From Gammaproteobacteria bacterium (lineage in GTDB: Bacteria; Pseudomonadota; Gammaproteobacteria; Steroidobacterales; UBA11654): a stretch of 28,660 nucleotides of DNA. Below are positions 16,896 through 24,016 of this stretch, one piece after another (position 1 is the stretch's first letter; each line of letters begins with the position of its first letter). The DNA is taken from positions 15,288 to 43,947 of the forward strand of contig DTSX01000025.1 of NCBI GenBank assembly GCA_012965065.1, written 5' to 3'. Both the position numbers and the translations under genes were made by a program. The notes below the pieces were generated by a model that worked only from the letters and a program-made list of their open reading frames with translations, had not been told where the DNA came from and ran no database searches.

Positions 16896-17096
16896 CTAGC
16901 CCATCGGGTTGTTTGCTTCCAAAAAGGCAGGATCAATTGTGTCAACGCCTTGGTCTTTTGCAGCGTTGACCATGTGATTAATGGCCATATCCATTGCAAA
17001 ATCTGGGACTTGTGTCAATGCTTCACAAGCATCGTCTGTGAATGTAATATTCTCATCTGCGCTGTTTGCTTTTTCTTTTATGCTCTCTACATCCAT
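16896..17096 (-). CDS. Small protein resembling a PCP_red domain (66 residues)
   Basis: Function unknown. An acidic protein starting MDVESIKEKANSADENITFT. Residues about 17-60 (ITFTDDACEALTQVPDFAMD..., AAKDQGVDTIDPAFLE) follow the pattern of the PCP_red domain found at the C-terminus of the light-independent protochlorophyllide reductase B subunit and in stand-alone small proteins: an acidic turn, 'L..VP.F', a helix, then 'A...G...I'. This is recognition by eye and needs a profile search. The start is well supported: AAGGGAA lies 6-8 bp before the ATG. It follows the DUF1015 stop by 95 bp on the same strand, so it may be its distal operon gene. No photosynthesis gene is in the window. Confidence 0.7.
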   Translation of the reverse strand: MDVESIKEKANSADENITFTDDACEALTQVPDFAMDMAINHMVNAAKDQGVDTIDPAFLEANNPMG

Positions 17097-17191
17097 AATA
17101 TTTCCCTTATCAAATTAAAAATAAATATTGAAACCAAATTGTGTCAAATTTTTGCAATAACATGAAGCAGAATTTCTGAAAACAAACAGTT

Positions 17192-18448
17192 TTAGTCAAT
17201 TCGATGTGAGAGCAAACCATCCAGTAGTTTGGGTTCAAACCAAGTGGATTTAGGTGGCATGACTTTACCCGCCTTTGCAACCGAGATAAGGTCATCAATA
17301 GCAGTGGGGTACAATGAGAAGGCAGCTACCATTTCCTTGGAGTCCACCTTTGCTGCCAATGCCCGCAGTCCTTTGGCCCCTCCGACAAAATCAATGCGTT
17401 GATCTGTTCTTTCATCTTTGATCCCTAATATCGGTTCCAAAAGGTAATCGTGCAAGAGGGATACATCCAATGATTTTACCGGGTCTGCAATATTATGAAG
17501 GGTTTGTTTGAGCTCTAATTTGTACCACATTCCCTCAATATACATGCCAAATTGTTTAGGTTTAGATGGTTTAAATGGCACTGGTGATAATTCAACATCA
17601 AACGATAAGTTGATCGCTTGGAGTAGGGATTCTTGTGTATGATTGTTGATGCCTTTAACAACTCGGTTGTAGCCAAGGATGTTCATTTCACTGTGAGGAA
17701 ATGCAACGGCAAGAAAGTAATTGTAATTTTCTCTACCGTTGTGATTTGCATTACCTTGTTTTCTTTGATCTCTAACCCGTGCAGCAGCAGCAGAGCGATG
17801 ATGGCCATCTGCAATAAACAGAGCATCCATGTTGTTGATAATCTGTAGAATGGAGTCAATCTCGTCGACATTGCTTAGTTTCCATATCTTGTGCCTTGGT
17901 CCTTCATCGGCATAAACATCGTATATTGGGTCTTGTACGATAATCTTTGAAAGAATTTCTTTGAGATGCATGTTGCTTTTGTAAGTTAGCAATACTGGAC
18001 CAGTTTGAGCATTCAGTGTGGAAATATTCTGGACTCGATCAGCCTCTTTTCTTGGCGAGGTGTGCTCGTGTTTTTTGATTAAGTTTAAGTCGTATGCTTC
18101 CAGTGATGCCGCAAACGCTACACCGGTTTGTTTACAGCCATTTGTTGATATTTCATAAATGTAGAGAGAATATTCATCCTCCTCGATCAAAATTTTTTCA
18201 CTGATAAGCTTGGATAGATTTTTTGAGCCTTGGTTATAGACCTCGGGAGCATCAAATGGCGTGTCTACAGGCAAATCAATTTCAGGTTTTGAAACGTGGA
18301 GGAAACTAAGTGGCTTATCTGTTGCCCGTTCTCTGGCTTCATCTGAATTCAGAACATCATACGGTGGAGCAATCACCTCGGATGCCTTTTCAGGTATCGG
18401 GCGCAACGCTCGAAATGACTTAACTAAAACTGGTTTATGATGATTCAT
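17192..18448 (-). CDS. DUF1015 family protein
   Basis: A widespread conserved protein without an established role that I can name. The ATG at 18448 gives 418 residues; the frame continues to a TTG at 18463 that has GGAAAAG just before it, so the start is open. Family landmarks: APPYDVLNSDEAR near the N-terminus (about 27-39), the KHEHTSPRKEADR segment at about 126-138, and IADGHHRSAAAAR at about 212-224. The GHHR box recalls ParB/sulfiredoxin-like folds such as the free-serine kinases; that link is only my inference. No signal peptide or membrane segment. Divergent from the amidohydrolase gene, with 72 bp between the starts. Confidence 0.85.
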   Translation of the reverse strand: MNHHKPVLVKSFRALRPIPEKASEVIAPPYDVLNSDEARERATDKPLSFLHVSKPEIDLPVDTPFDAPEVYNQGSKNLSKLISEKILIEEDEYSLYIYEISTNGCKQTGVAFAASLEAYDLNLIKKHEHTSPRKEADRVQNISTLNAQTGPVLLTYKSNMHLKEILSKIIVQDPIYDVYADEGPRHKIWKLSNVDEIDSILQIINNMDALFIADGHHRSAAAARVRDQRKQGNANHNGRENYNYFLAVAFPHSEMNILGYNRVVKGINNHTQESLLQAINLSFDVELSPVPFKPSKPKQFGMYIEGMWYKLELKQTLHNIADPVKSLDVSLLHDYLLEPILGIKDERTDQRIDFVGGAKGLRALAAKVDSKEMVAAFSLYPTAIDDLISVAKAGKVMPPKSTWFEPKLLDGLLSHRID

Positions 18449-18520
18449 TGCTGATAGGGACAACTTTTCCGTTTTTAATAAAAAAGGATTATAGTAAAAA
18501 ATGCAAATGGATAGGGTTTT

Positions 18521-20080
18521 ATGATAAAAAAATATTTTTACAATTTCTTTTTCTTGGTCTTTTTTAGTGTTGTTAGTTTTTCCATTGGTGCCAAAACATC
18601 TCCTGTAAGCGAACTTAATTCCAAGGATATTCTGATTAAAAATGTTTTTATCATCAATGGTTTAGGAGACTTACGAAAAGAGGGATCCGTTAGAATTTCA
18701 GGAGAAACAATCAAAAGTGTAGGGAATTTAGAGGAAACTTCCGGAGACATCGTTATTGATGGCAATGGATTGATTCTAGCTCCTGGTTTTATTGATACTC
18801 ACAGCCACCATGATGAAGGTCTTGTTATTGAAACCGGTGCTTCTGCTGCTATCAGCCAAGGGATTACAACCATTGTTAGGGGGATGGATGGAAGTGCCAG
18901 CGGATTGGACGAGACAGGATTTACATCTCTAGCCAGATACTCCAATTTTTTTGATTCCCATCCAATCGCGATTAACGTTGCTAGTTTCTCAGCCCACAAC
19001 AGCATCCGTTCGGAAGTCATGGGAAAAGATTACAAGAGAGAAGCGTCAGAGGACGAAATAACAAGAATGCAGGATCTGGTGGCATTGGATATGCAAGCTG
19101 GTGCTTATGGTTTAAGTACTGGGCTTGAATACGACCCCGGTATTTATTCTTCAACAAAAGAGGTAATAGCCTTGGCAAAAGTGGCGGCAAATTATGGGGG
19201 CAAGTATAAGAGTCATATAAGAAGTGAGGATCGATACTATTGGCAGGCTGTGAATGAGATAATAGAAATTGGAAAGCAAGCACAGATACCAGTAAATATC
19301 GATCACTGGAAATTGGGCGCGAAATTTCTTTGGGGCAAGGCAGCTCAGGTAATTGCAATCCTTGACACTGCTAGAGCCCAAGGTATAGAAATTACGGCAG
19401 ATGTGTATCCTTACGAAGCTTGGTCCAGTAGTATTACGACTTTGTTTCCTGATCGTAATTTTGACGATTTGAACGAAGCAGAATTTATTCTCGAGAACCT
19501 TGCTTCTGCTGCAGACATTAGATTTGTTCATCATTCACTGCATCCTGAGTATGTGGGTAAAACCGTGGAGGAGATTGCCAAGGACGCAGGGGTTGAAAAC
19601 GAGGTTATGCTAAGTCGACTGGCATCTGATAGTTACCTAAACGAGGCGTTGAGTGAATACGTAGTCGCCAAGGGAATGATCGATTCAGACGTGAGAATAT
19701 TAATGAATTGGTCCTATGCTAATGTCACCAGCGACGGAGGATTGGAGTGTTCACACCCAAGGGGGTGTGGATCATTTCCTCGGGTTTTGGGTCGATATTT
19801 AGGTAAAGACGGCATTGGTTCACTTGAAAGAGCGGTTTATAAAATGACAGGCTTGTCTGCAGCGCAAATAGGAATTAAAAACAGAGGTATTATCAAACCA
19901 GGTGCATTTGCGGATTTAGTTTTATTTGATCCTGTCAATATTATTGATAAGGCTACGTATGAGAATCCTCAGCAAAGGTCTAGAGGCATCCATTCTGTTT
20001 GGATCAATGGCAAAAGAGTATTGGATCAAGGCAAGTCAACAGGTGTGCTGCCAGGTAGGGTATTATTAAAGAATCAATAA
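18521..20080 (+). CDS. Secreted D-aminoacylase-like amidohydrolase
   Basis: Probably hydrolyses N-acyl-D-amino acids or related amides in the periplasm. 519 residues: a signal peptide (MIKKYFYNFFFLVFFSVVSFSIGA, cleavage near 24), a small beta domain, then the TIM barrel. Metal ligands by alignment with D-aminoacylase: HxH at 94/96 (DTHSHHDEG), H232 (KSHIRSE), H262 (NIDHWKLG) and D405 (TSDGG). The family signature HPRGCGSFPRVLGRY is at 412-426. Where the D-aminoacylase family has its metal-bridging Cys (in a GNCG context), this protein has GMDG with D123, so the metal site differs. TAGGG lies 5-9 bp before the ATG. The downstream methyltransferase gene begins 6 bp after the stop. Confidence 0.88.
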   Translation: MIKKYFYNFFFLVFFSVVSFSIGAKTSPVSELNSKDILIKNVFIINGLGDLRKEGSVRISGETIKSVGNLEETSGDIVIDGNGLILAPGFIDTHSHHDEGLVIETGASAAISQGITTIVRGMDGSASGLDETGFTSLARYSNFFDSHPIAINVASFSAHNSIRSEVMGKDYKREASEDEITRMQDLVALDMQAGAYGLSTGLEYDPGIYSSTKEVIALAKVAANYGGKYKSHIRSEDRYYWQAVNEIIEIGKQAQIPVNIDHWKLGAKFLWGKAAQVIAILDTARAQGIEITADVYPYEAWSSSITTLFPDRNFDDLNEAEFILENLASAADIRFVHHSLHPEYVGKTVEEIAKDAGVENEVMLSRLASDSYLNEALSEYVVAKGMIDSDVRILMNWSYANVTSDGGLECSHPRGCGSFPRVLGRYLGKDGIGSLERAVYKMTGLSAAQIGIKNRGIIKPGAFADLVLFDPVNIIDKATYENPQQRSRGIHSVWINGKRVLDQGKSTGVLPGRVLLKNQ

Positions 20081-20086
20081 GATTAA

Positions 20087-20767
20087 ATGTTTATGGATAT
20101 ACCAACGCATATTCAACAAGCAGTCCAAAGCAACAATAGACCAACGGGAGATCGAGAAAGAGACCGTTTTAGAAAACCCGCCGAAGTGCTGACTTTTTTT
20201 CAGATTGAAGCAGGCGACAAAGTAGGGGAACTGAATGCAGGACGGGGTTATGTATCTGGTATTGTTGCCGCAGCAGTTGGCACTGATGGTTTGGTTTATG
20301 CTCACATTTCACCTTTGAGCGTGGAACGGTGGAAAGGGGACCCAATTGAAAAACGATTAAAAAAATTTCCCCAAAACAACATGCATTCTGTTGTAGGTGA
20401 AATGGAATCGCCCAATTTCCCGATTGCACTGGATAAGATACTCATCATCATGACGTACCACGATTCAGTCTGGACAAAAGTAAATCGTGATCAGATGAAT
20501 CAAAGTGTTTTTGACGCACTATCAAGTGGCGGTATCTATGGAATATTGGATCATCACGCCCAAACGGGGCGGGGAATTGATGATTGCCATTCAATTCATC
20601 GGATTGAAAAAGATTTTGTTGTAGACGAGGTTCTCAAAGCTGGTTTTGATTTAGAAGACGAATCCGATCTTCTGGAAAATCCAGACGATAATCTGACGGA
20701 TATGGTATTTGAAAAACACATTCGTGACCGAACCAGCCGATTCTTACTGCGATTCAAAAAGCCTTAA
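20087..20767 (+). CDS. COG4798-like class I SAM-dependent methyltransferase
   Basis: Predicted small-molecule or protein methyltransferase with unknown substrate. 226 residues (224 if the second Met at 20093 is the start). The N-terminal RERDRFRKPAEVLTFFQIEAGDKVGEL is typical of this group. Motif I is degenerate, ELNAGRGY where ELGAGxGY is usual, but VGTDGLVYAHISP follows as the next strand, and there is a DKILIIMTYHDSVW strand and an IYGILDHHAQTGRG strand. No signal peptide. It sits 6 bp behind the amidohydrolase gene and is almost certainly cotranscribed with it. The gene ends 20 bp before the convergent flavin oxygenase gene. Confidence 0.8.
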   Translation: MFMDIPTHIQQAVQSNNRPTGDRERDRFRKPAEVLTFFQIEAGDKVGELNAGRGYVSGIVAAAVGTDGLVYAHISPLSVERWKGDPIEKRLKKFPQNNMHSVVGEMESPNFPIALDKILIIMTYHDSVWTKVNRDQMNQSVFDALSSGGIYGILDHHAQTGRGIDDCHSIHRIEKDFVVDEVLKAGFDLEDESDLLENPDDNLTDMVFEKHIRDRTSRFLLRFKKP

Positions 20768-20787
20768 CACTAATAAACCAATCCTCA

Positions 20788-22038
20788 TTAATTGTTCTCT
20801 TGTTTTTTGAGATATTCATTCTCTTGATCAACCAAAACGTCGCCTGTCTCGATACCAAGCAAATACTGTCCTGTTGGGGTTGTGGCATTGTCCCAATGAA
20901 GAGCCCCGTGTGTGGACATTGTTCTCAAATCCCTAAAGTGTCTTTGGACTGGGTTTCTACCTGTTTGTGCTGTAACACCCATCATGGTAGACAAACGAGT
21001 GCCAGATTTCATACACAACTGGGCAGCCATTGAGGTTTCTCTTTTTGTTCGCAAACGATCAATACCTTTGATTGTTCGCCCTGCCTGCCCTTCTTGATGG
21101 AGAAAATCACAAAGTGAGTCAATAATTAAATCAGCCATTCTTAGCTCTTCATAAGATTCACCAATTTTTTGTTGAACCGGTGATTGCTCAGCAACCTTTT
21201 CTCCAAATAATGCTCCAAATCGCGATCGTGTTTGATCCAGATACTCTTGCATAATCCCATGAGTAGCCCCTAACATTGGACCCGACAGTAATGTGCTAAA
21301 AAACATGTTCAACTCCACTCGGTAGATGTAGCTGTCATGCAACTGCGCACCAGGTGGTTGATTCCCACTGATTTCAATCGATTTGGCTGTTCTGTGGAAA
21401 GGAATGAATTGATCGACCACTTTAACATCTTTGCTGCCTGTGGCTTTAAGCCCTTCGGCATGCCAAGTATCAACGATTTCATATTGATTTGGCATGATCA
21501 GGGCCATGCGATATTCCAAGGCAGTCCCACCAGATGCAATAGTATCTTTATTGGCAAATTGTCCGGCAACAAGAGCACAGTCTGCGTGATCAATCCCACT
21601 CGAAAAGCGCCACAGGCCATTTAAAATGAAGCCCCCTTCGGTCTCTTCCATTTCACCCCCACCAGCAAAGGCAGTCCCAACAATCGCATCTGGACAACTG
21701 GGCCAAAATTCTTCTTGAGCTTCAGCAGGGAATCGACCCAAAATCCAGGTGTGCGACATCACAACCGAAGAAGTCCATGCAGTGGAAGCACAGCCCTTGC
21801 CCAACTCTCTGGCAACATCGACATGAGTTCCCCATTCCATTTCGTACCCACCGTAGCGTTTTGGGGTAAAAATTTTATGGATTCCTGCAGCCCTTAGATC
21901 CTGAATAGTCTCGTCGGGTATTTTTCTCAAATCTTCTGCTGATTCTGCTCTTTCTCTCAATACAGGCACCAGATCGGCAGCCGCCTGGATTATTTCTTTT
22001 CTTGTGGGCACGTTACTAGATTTTTTCTTTGTGTTCAT
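20788..22038 (-). CDS. HsaA/HpaB-type flavin-dependent oxygenase (acyl-CoA dehydrogenase fold)
   Basis: Likely the oxygenase of a two-component flavin monooxygenase that hydroxylates an aromatic (phenol-type) substrate with reduced flavin and O2. The ATG at 22038 gives 416 residues; the frame extends 9 bp further to 22047. The acyl-CoA dehydrogenase fold is seen in the N-terminal helices (IPDETIQDLRAAGIHKIFTPKRYGG), the middle beta domain (GFILNGLWRFSSGIDHADCALVAG, WHAEGLKATGSKDVKV) and the C-terminal helices (RHFRDLRTMSTHGALHWDNATTPTGQYLLG). The last segment is characteristic of HsaA-like enzymes and lacks the catalytic Glu expected of a true dehydrogenase. No flavin reductase is nearby. It lies 43 bp behind the unknown 205-residue gene, probably in one operon. 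Confidence 0.88.
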   Translation of the reverse strand: MNTKKKSSNVPTRKEIIQAAADLVPVLRERAESAEDLRKIPDETIQDLRAAGIHKIFTPKRYGGYEMEWGTHVDVARELGKGCASTAWTSSVVMSHTWILGRFPAEAQEEFWPSCPDAIVGTAFAGGGEMEETEGGFILNGLWRFSSGIDHADCALVAGQFANKDTIASGGTALEYRMALIMPNQYEIVDTWHAEGLKATGSKDVKVVDQFIPFHRTAKSIEISGNQPPGAQLHDSYIYRVELNMFFSTLLSGPMLGATHGIMQEYLDQTRSRFGALFGEKVAEQSPVQQKIGESYEELRMADLIIDSLCDFLHQEGQAGRTIKGIDRLRTKRETSMAAQLCMKSGTRLSTMMGVTAQTGRNPVQRHFRDLRTMSTHGALHWDNATTPTGQYLLGIETGDVLVDQENEYLKKQENN

Positions 22039-22081
22039 AGAGCCCACGTTGGTTCTTATATGATGATTGATAGCAGCAGCT

Positions 22082-22699
22082 TCAACCTACCAATTCTACG
22101 GTAATACGACTGTTTTCATCCAGATCTGATATTTTGAATTCCACACCCAAGGCTTTGGCATAATTCATGTAGCGGGGTTTCCACCATTTCTCGAGTATTT
22201 CCTCTTCAGTGAGATCAAATTGACCCAATCTTTTGGCTGCATTTAATACTTTTTTGAAGGGAAAAATGAATGTTCGCTTGCCGGGTTCATTTTGGGTTTC
22301 TAGAACCAGCTGGAAATGACAACCAGTGCGCTCGAAATTCATTACCAATGCCAATTCTTTGTTTCCAGTTTTTTCAATCATTGCTTTGCACCGTTTCAAG
22401 ATGGGTTGCATCGTTTCACAGTCATGAGCAACCAGTTCCTCAAGCAAGCCCCGGTTTTTGGCAAATTGAATGGCATTTAGATGAGCTTTTAGCAATGCAT
22501 CATTGGTGTCGTGTGGATAGGGTTGTTGGATTTTTATAGTTTTCACCAGCATCTGCATGGCTTTTGCTAAATCTTCTTCCCTGCCCTCCATTCCAGTTGG
22601 TGGGGCAAGATTTTCTGGTTTCATTGCCTCATTTGTAACTGGAGACCCAGTTTGTTCTTCTACCTTTCTTGGTCTATTGCTTCCTTGCATCATAGCCAT
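22082..22699 (-). CDS. Unrecognised 205-residue protein in the oxygenase island
   Basis: I do not recognise this family. The open frame extends to a TTG at 22741, but GGAGAGG (22708-22714) lies 8 bp before an ATG at 22699, which decides the start. The first 40 residues are polar and probably disordered (MAMMQGSNRPRKVEEQTGSP). A helical part follows (about 43-115), then alternating strand-like segments (LALVMNF, CHFQLVLE, KRTFIFPF) and a basic/aromatic stretch EEEILEKWWKPRYMNYAKALG near 165-187. No signal peptide, membrane segment or metal motif is visible. It is the first gene of a minus-strand pair with the flavin oxygenase and shares its promoter region with the Rieske oxygenase gene. That position suggests a partner, regulator or substrate-handling role, which is inference only. 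Confidence 0.8.
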   Translation of the reverse strand: MAMMQGSNRPRKVEEQTGSPVTNEAMKPENLAPPTGMEGREEDLAKAMQMLVKTIKIQQPYPHDTNDALLKAHLNAIQFAKNRGLLEELVAHDCETMQPILKRCKAMIEKTGNKELALVMNFERTGCHFQLVLETQNEPGKRTFIFPFKKVLNAAKRLGQFDLTEEEILEKWWKPRYMNYAKALGVEFKISDLDENSRITVELVG

Positions 22700-22896
22700 T
22701 TTATTCACCTCTCCGATTACAATTAGCTCATTCGCATCCAAATTAATTAAACAATAATCTCATACTACTTAATTTTTTGAATCTTTTAATATCTATTTTT
22801 GGTATTTAATCTATTAACGTTTGTTACTAATCTATAGAATTACATTAAAGTTATGAACCGAATCACCAATCTTTGATCATGAGGAAGCAGTAGGAA
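22700..22896. promoter_or_regulatory. Divergent control region between the unknown/flavin-oxygenase pair and the Rieske/MFS pair
   Basis: Very AT-rich. It holds the ribosome binding site of the 205-residue gene on the minus strand and, near the plus-strand start, GAGGAAG (22881-22887) before the ATG at 22897. I find no consensus -35/-10 pair for either direction, which fits activator-dependent transcription. TAATCTAT-type repeats lie in its middle. Confidence 0.6.
22755..22835 (+). repeat. Spaced TAATCTAT-type direct repeats
   Basis: TAATCTCAT (22755-22763), TAATATCTAT (22787-22796), TAATCTAT (22807-22814) and TAATCTAT (22828-22835). The last three start 20 and 21 bp apart, about two helical turns. 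A related TAATCTA occurs at 25251-25257 before the SDR gene, but also at 13050-13056 before rplY, where no link is expected, so chance in AT-rich DNA is not excluded. Confidence 0.45.
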
Positions 22897-24009
22897 ATGT
22901 ATATAAATTTTTGGTACCCAGTGGCACTGAGTGAAGAGTTAAAAGACGAACCCATCAGGGCAAGAATACTCGGACAGAATTTTGTCGCATTTAGAGATTC
23001 AAAAGGCCAGCCCCACACACTCAGTGATACCTGTCCACATCGAGGCGGATCATTGTCAGCAGGGATTATCAGAGACGATTGTATTCAATGCCCTTATCAT
23101 GGTTGGCGCTATGATGGTGCAGGTTATTGCCGTCGGATTCCATCATTGGGTAAGGATGCAAAAATTCCTAAAAGAGCACGTGTGGATGCTTACCCAACTC
23201 AGGAGCAAAACGGCATAGTATTTACTTTCTTGGGCGATTTAGAGGAGGAACATAGACCACCAATTATGCCGGTTGCTGAACTTGAGGATGGAAAGAATTG
23301 GCGGGCCAATTGGTTAACGTATGAGGCGGACATAAATTTTGAACGCTCAATTGAGAATGGTCTTGATGCTGGCCACAATGAATTCGTCCATCCCACCCAT
23401 GGACACGAAGGTACAGATGAAGATTACAAAGTCAATGCCCTTGATTATGTTGACAATATGTTTGGCGATAAAAAATGGGGGTTTGGTTTTTGGCATGCCT
23501 TTAAATCGCCATCGTCTAAAAAAGATAGTCCTCAGATAAAGGAAGCAAGCGATGAGCGCATGGCAGGTTCTGGGATTGTGGGTCCCAACCAAATGTGGAC
23601 TTATATCGTCTTCGGTGAAGATTCAGAGTTTAGGCAGTACATGTTTGAATGTCCCATGGAACAGAACCACGTCAAGATTTTCTTGATCAACATGCGGAAA
23701 ATGATGCTGGATGAAAATATGGACCAAGCAATTGCGGATCGTTGTATGGCGATTGCAAGACAAGATATTGTAATTCTTGAAAAACTGAATCCAGTATTGA
23801 CACCCGATACCAATAGCAAAGAGTTTCTGGTTCCAGCCGATGAACCTTGTATTAAATACAGAAAGTTGCTTGATGGTTGGAAGAAAAAGGGTTGGAAAAT
23901 AGACAGCAGAAAAGTTGATGCCAATATTGGCAAGAAGGCATACGCAATCCCTTCACCGGGGAGAAACAAGCAGAAAGGTTGGGTTCTCGACAAAATACCT
24001 TTGTCTTAA
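22897..24009 (+). CDS. Rieske non-heme iron oxygenase, alpha subunit
   Basis: Hydroxylates or demethylates an aromatic or related ring, using electrons from a separate reductase. 370 residues, the size of the phthalate/vanillate-type (single-subunit) oxygenases. Rieske [2Fe-2S] ligands: C46-x-H48 (DTCPHRGG) and C65-x2-H68 (QCPYHGW). Mononuclear iron site: D157, H160 and H165 in ENGLDAGHNEFVHPTHG; a later ARQDIVILE segment supplies the probable third iron ligand, an Asp. The catalytic domain is otherwise complete. The ATG is the first codon after GAGGAAG at a 9-bp spacing. The MFS gene starts 7 bp after its stop. The electron-transfer partner is not encoded in the window. Confidence 0.95.
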   Translation: MYINFWYPVALSEELKDEPIRARILGQNFVAFRDSKGQPHTLSDTCPHRGGSLSAGIIRDDCIQCPYHGWRYDGAGYCRRIPSLGKDAKIPKRARVDAYPTQEQNGIVFTFLGDLEEEHRPPIMPVAELEDGKNWRANWLTYEADINFERSIENGLDAGHNEFVHPTHGHEGTDEDYKVNALDYVDNMFGDKKWGFGFWHAFKSPSSKKDSPQIKEASDERMAGSGIVGPNQMWTYIVFGEDSEFRQYMFECPMEQNHVKIFLINMRKMMLDENMDQAIADRCMAIARQDIVILEKLNPVLTPDTNSKEFLVPADEPCIKYRKLLDGWKKKGWKIDSRKVDANIGKKAYAIPSPGRNKQKGWVLDKIPLS

Positions 24010-24016
24010 AAGTCGA

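Noticed and set aside
19151..19534. 127-codon minus-strand open frame
   Set aside because: It is antisense to the amidohydrolase TIM barrel, whose metal-binding motifs cover the same bases; cysteine- and serine-rich shadow translation.
22700..22741. Longer form of the unknown protein starting at TTG 22741
   Set aside because: The GGAGAGG site fits the ATG at 22699, while the TTG has only AT-rich sequence before it.
23601..23993. 130-codon minus-strand open frame
   Set aside because: It is antisense to the C-terminal half of the Rieske oxygenase; no recognisable domain or start signal.
23915..24016. Upstream extension of the MFS transporter frame
   Set aside because: It lies inside the Rieske oxygenase gene, encodes a basic stretch unlike MFS N-termini, and the ATG at 24017 starts at the first membrane helix.
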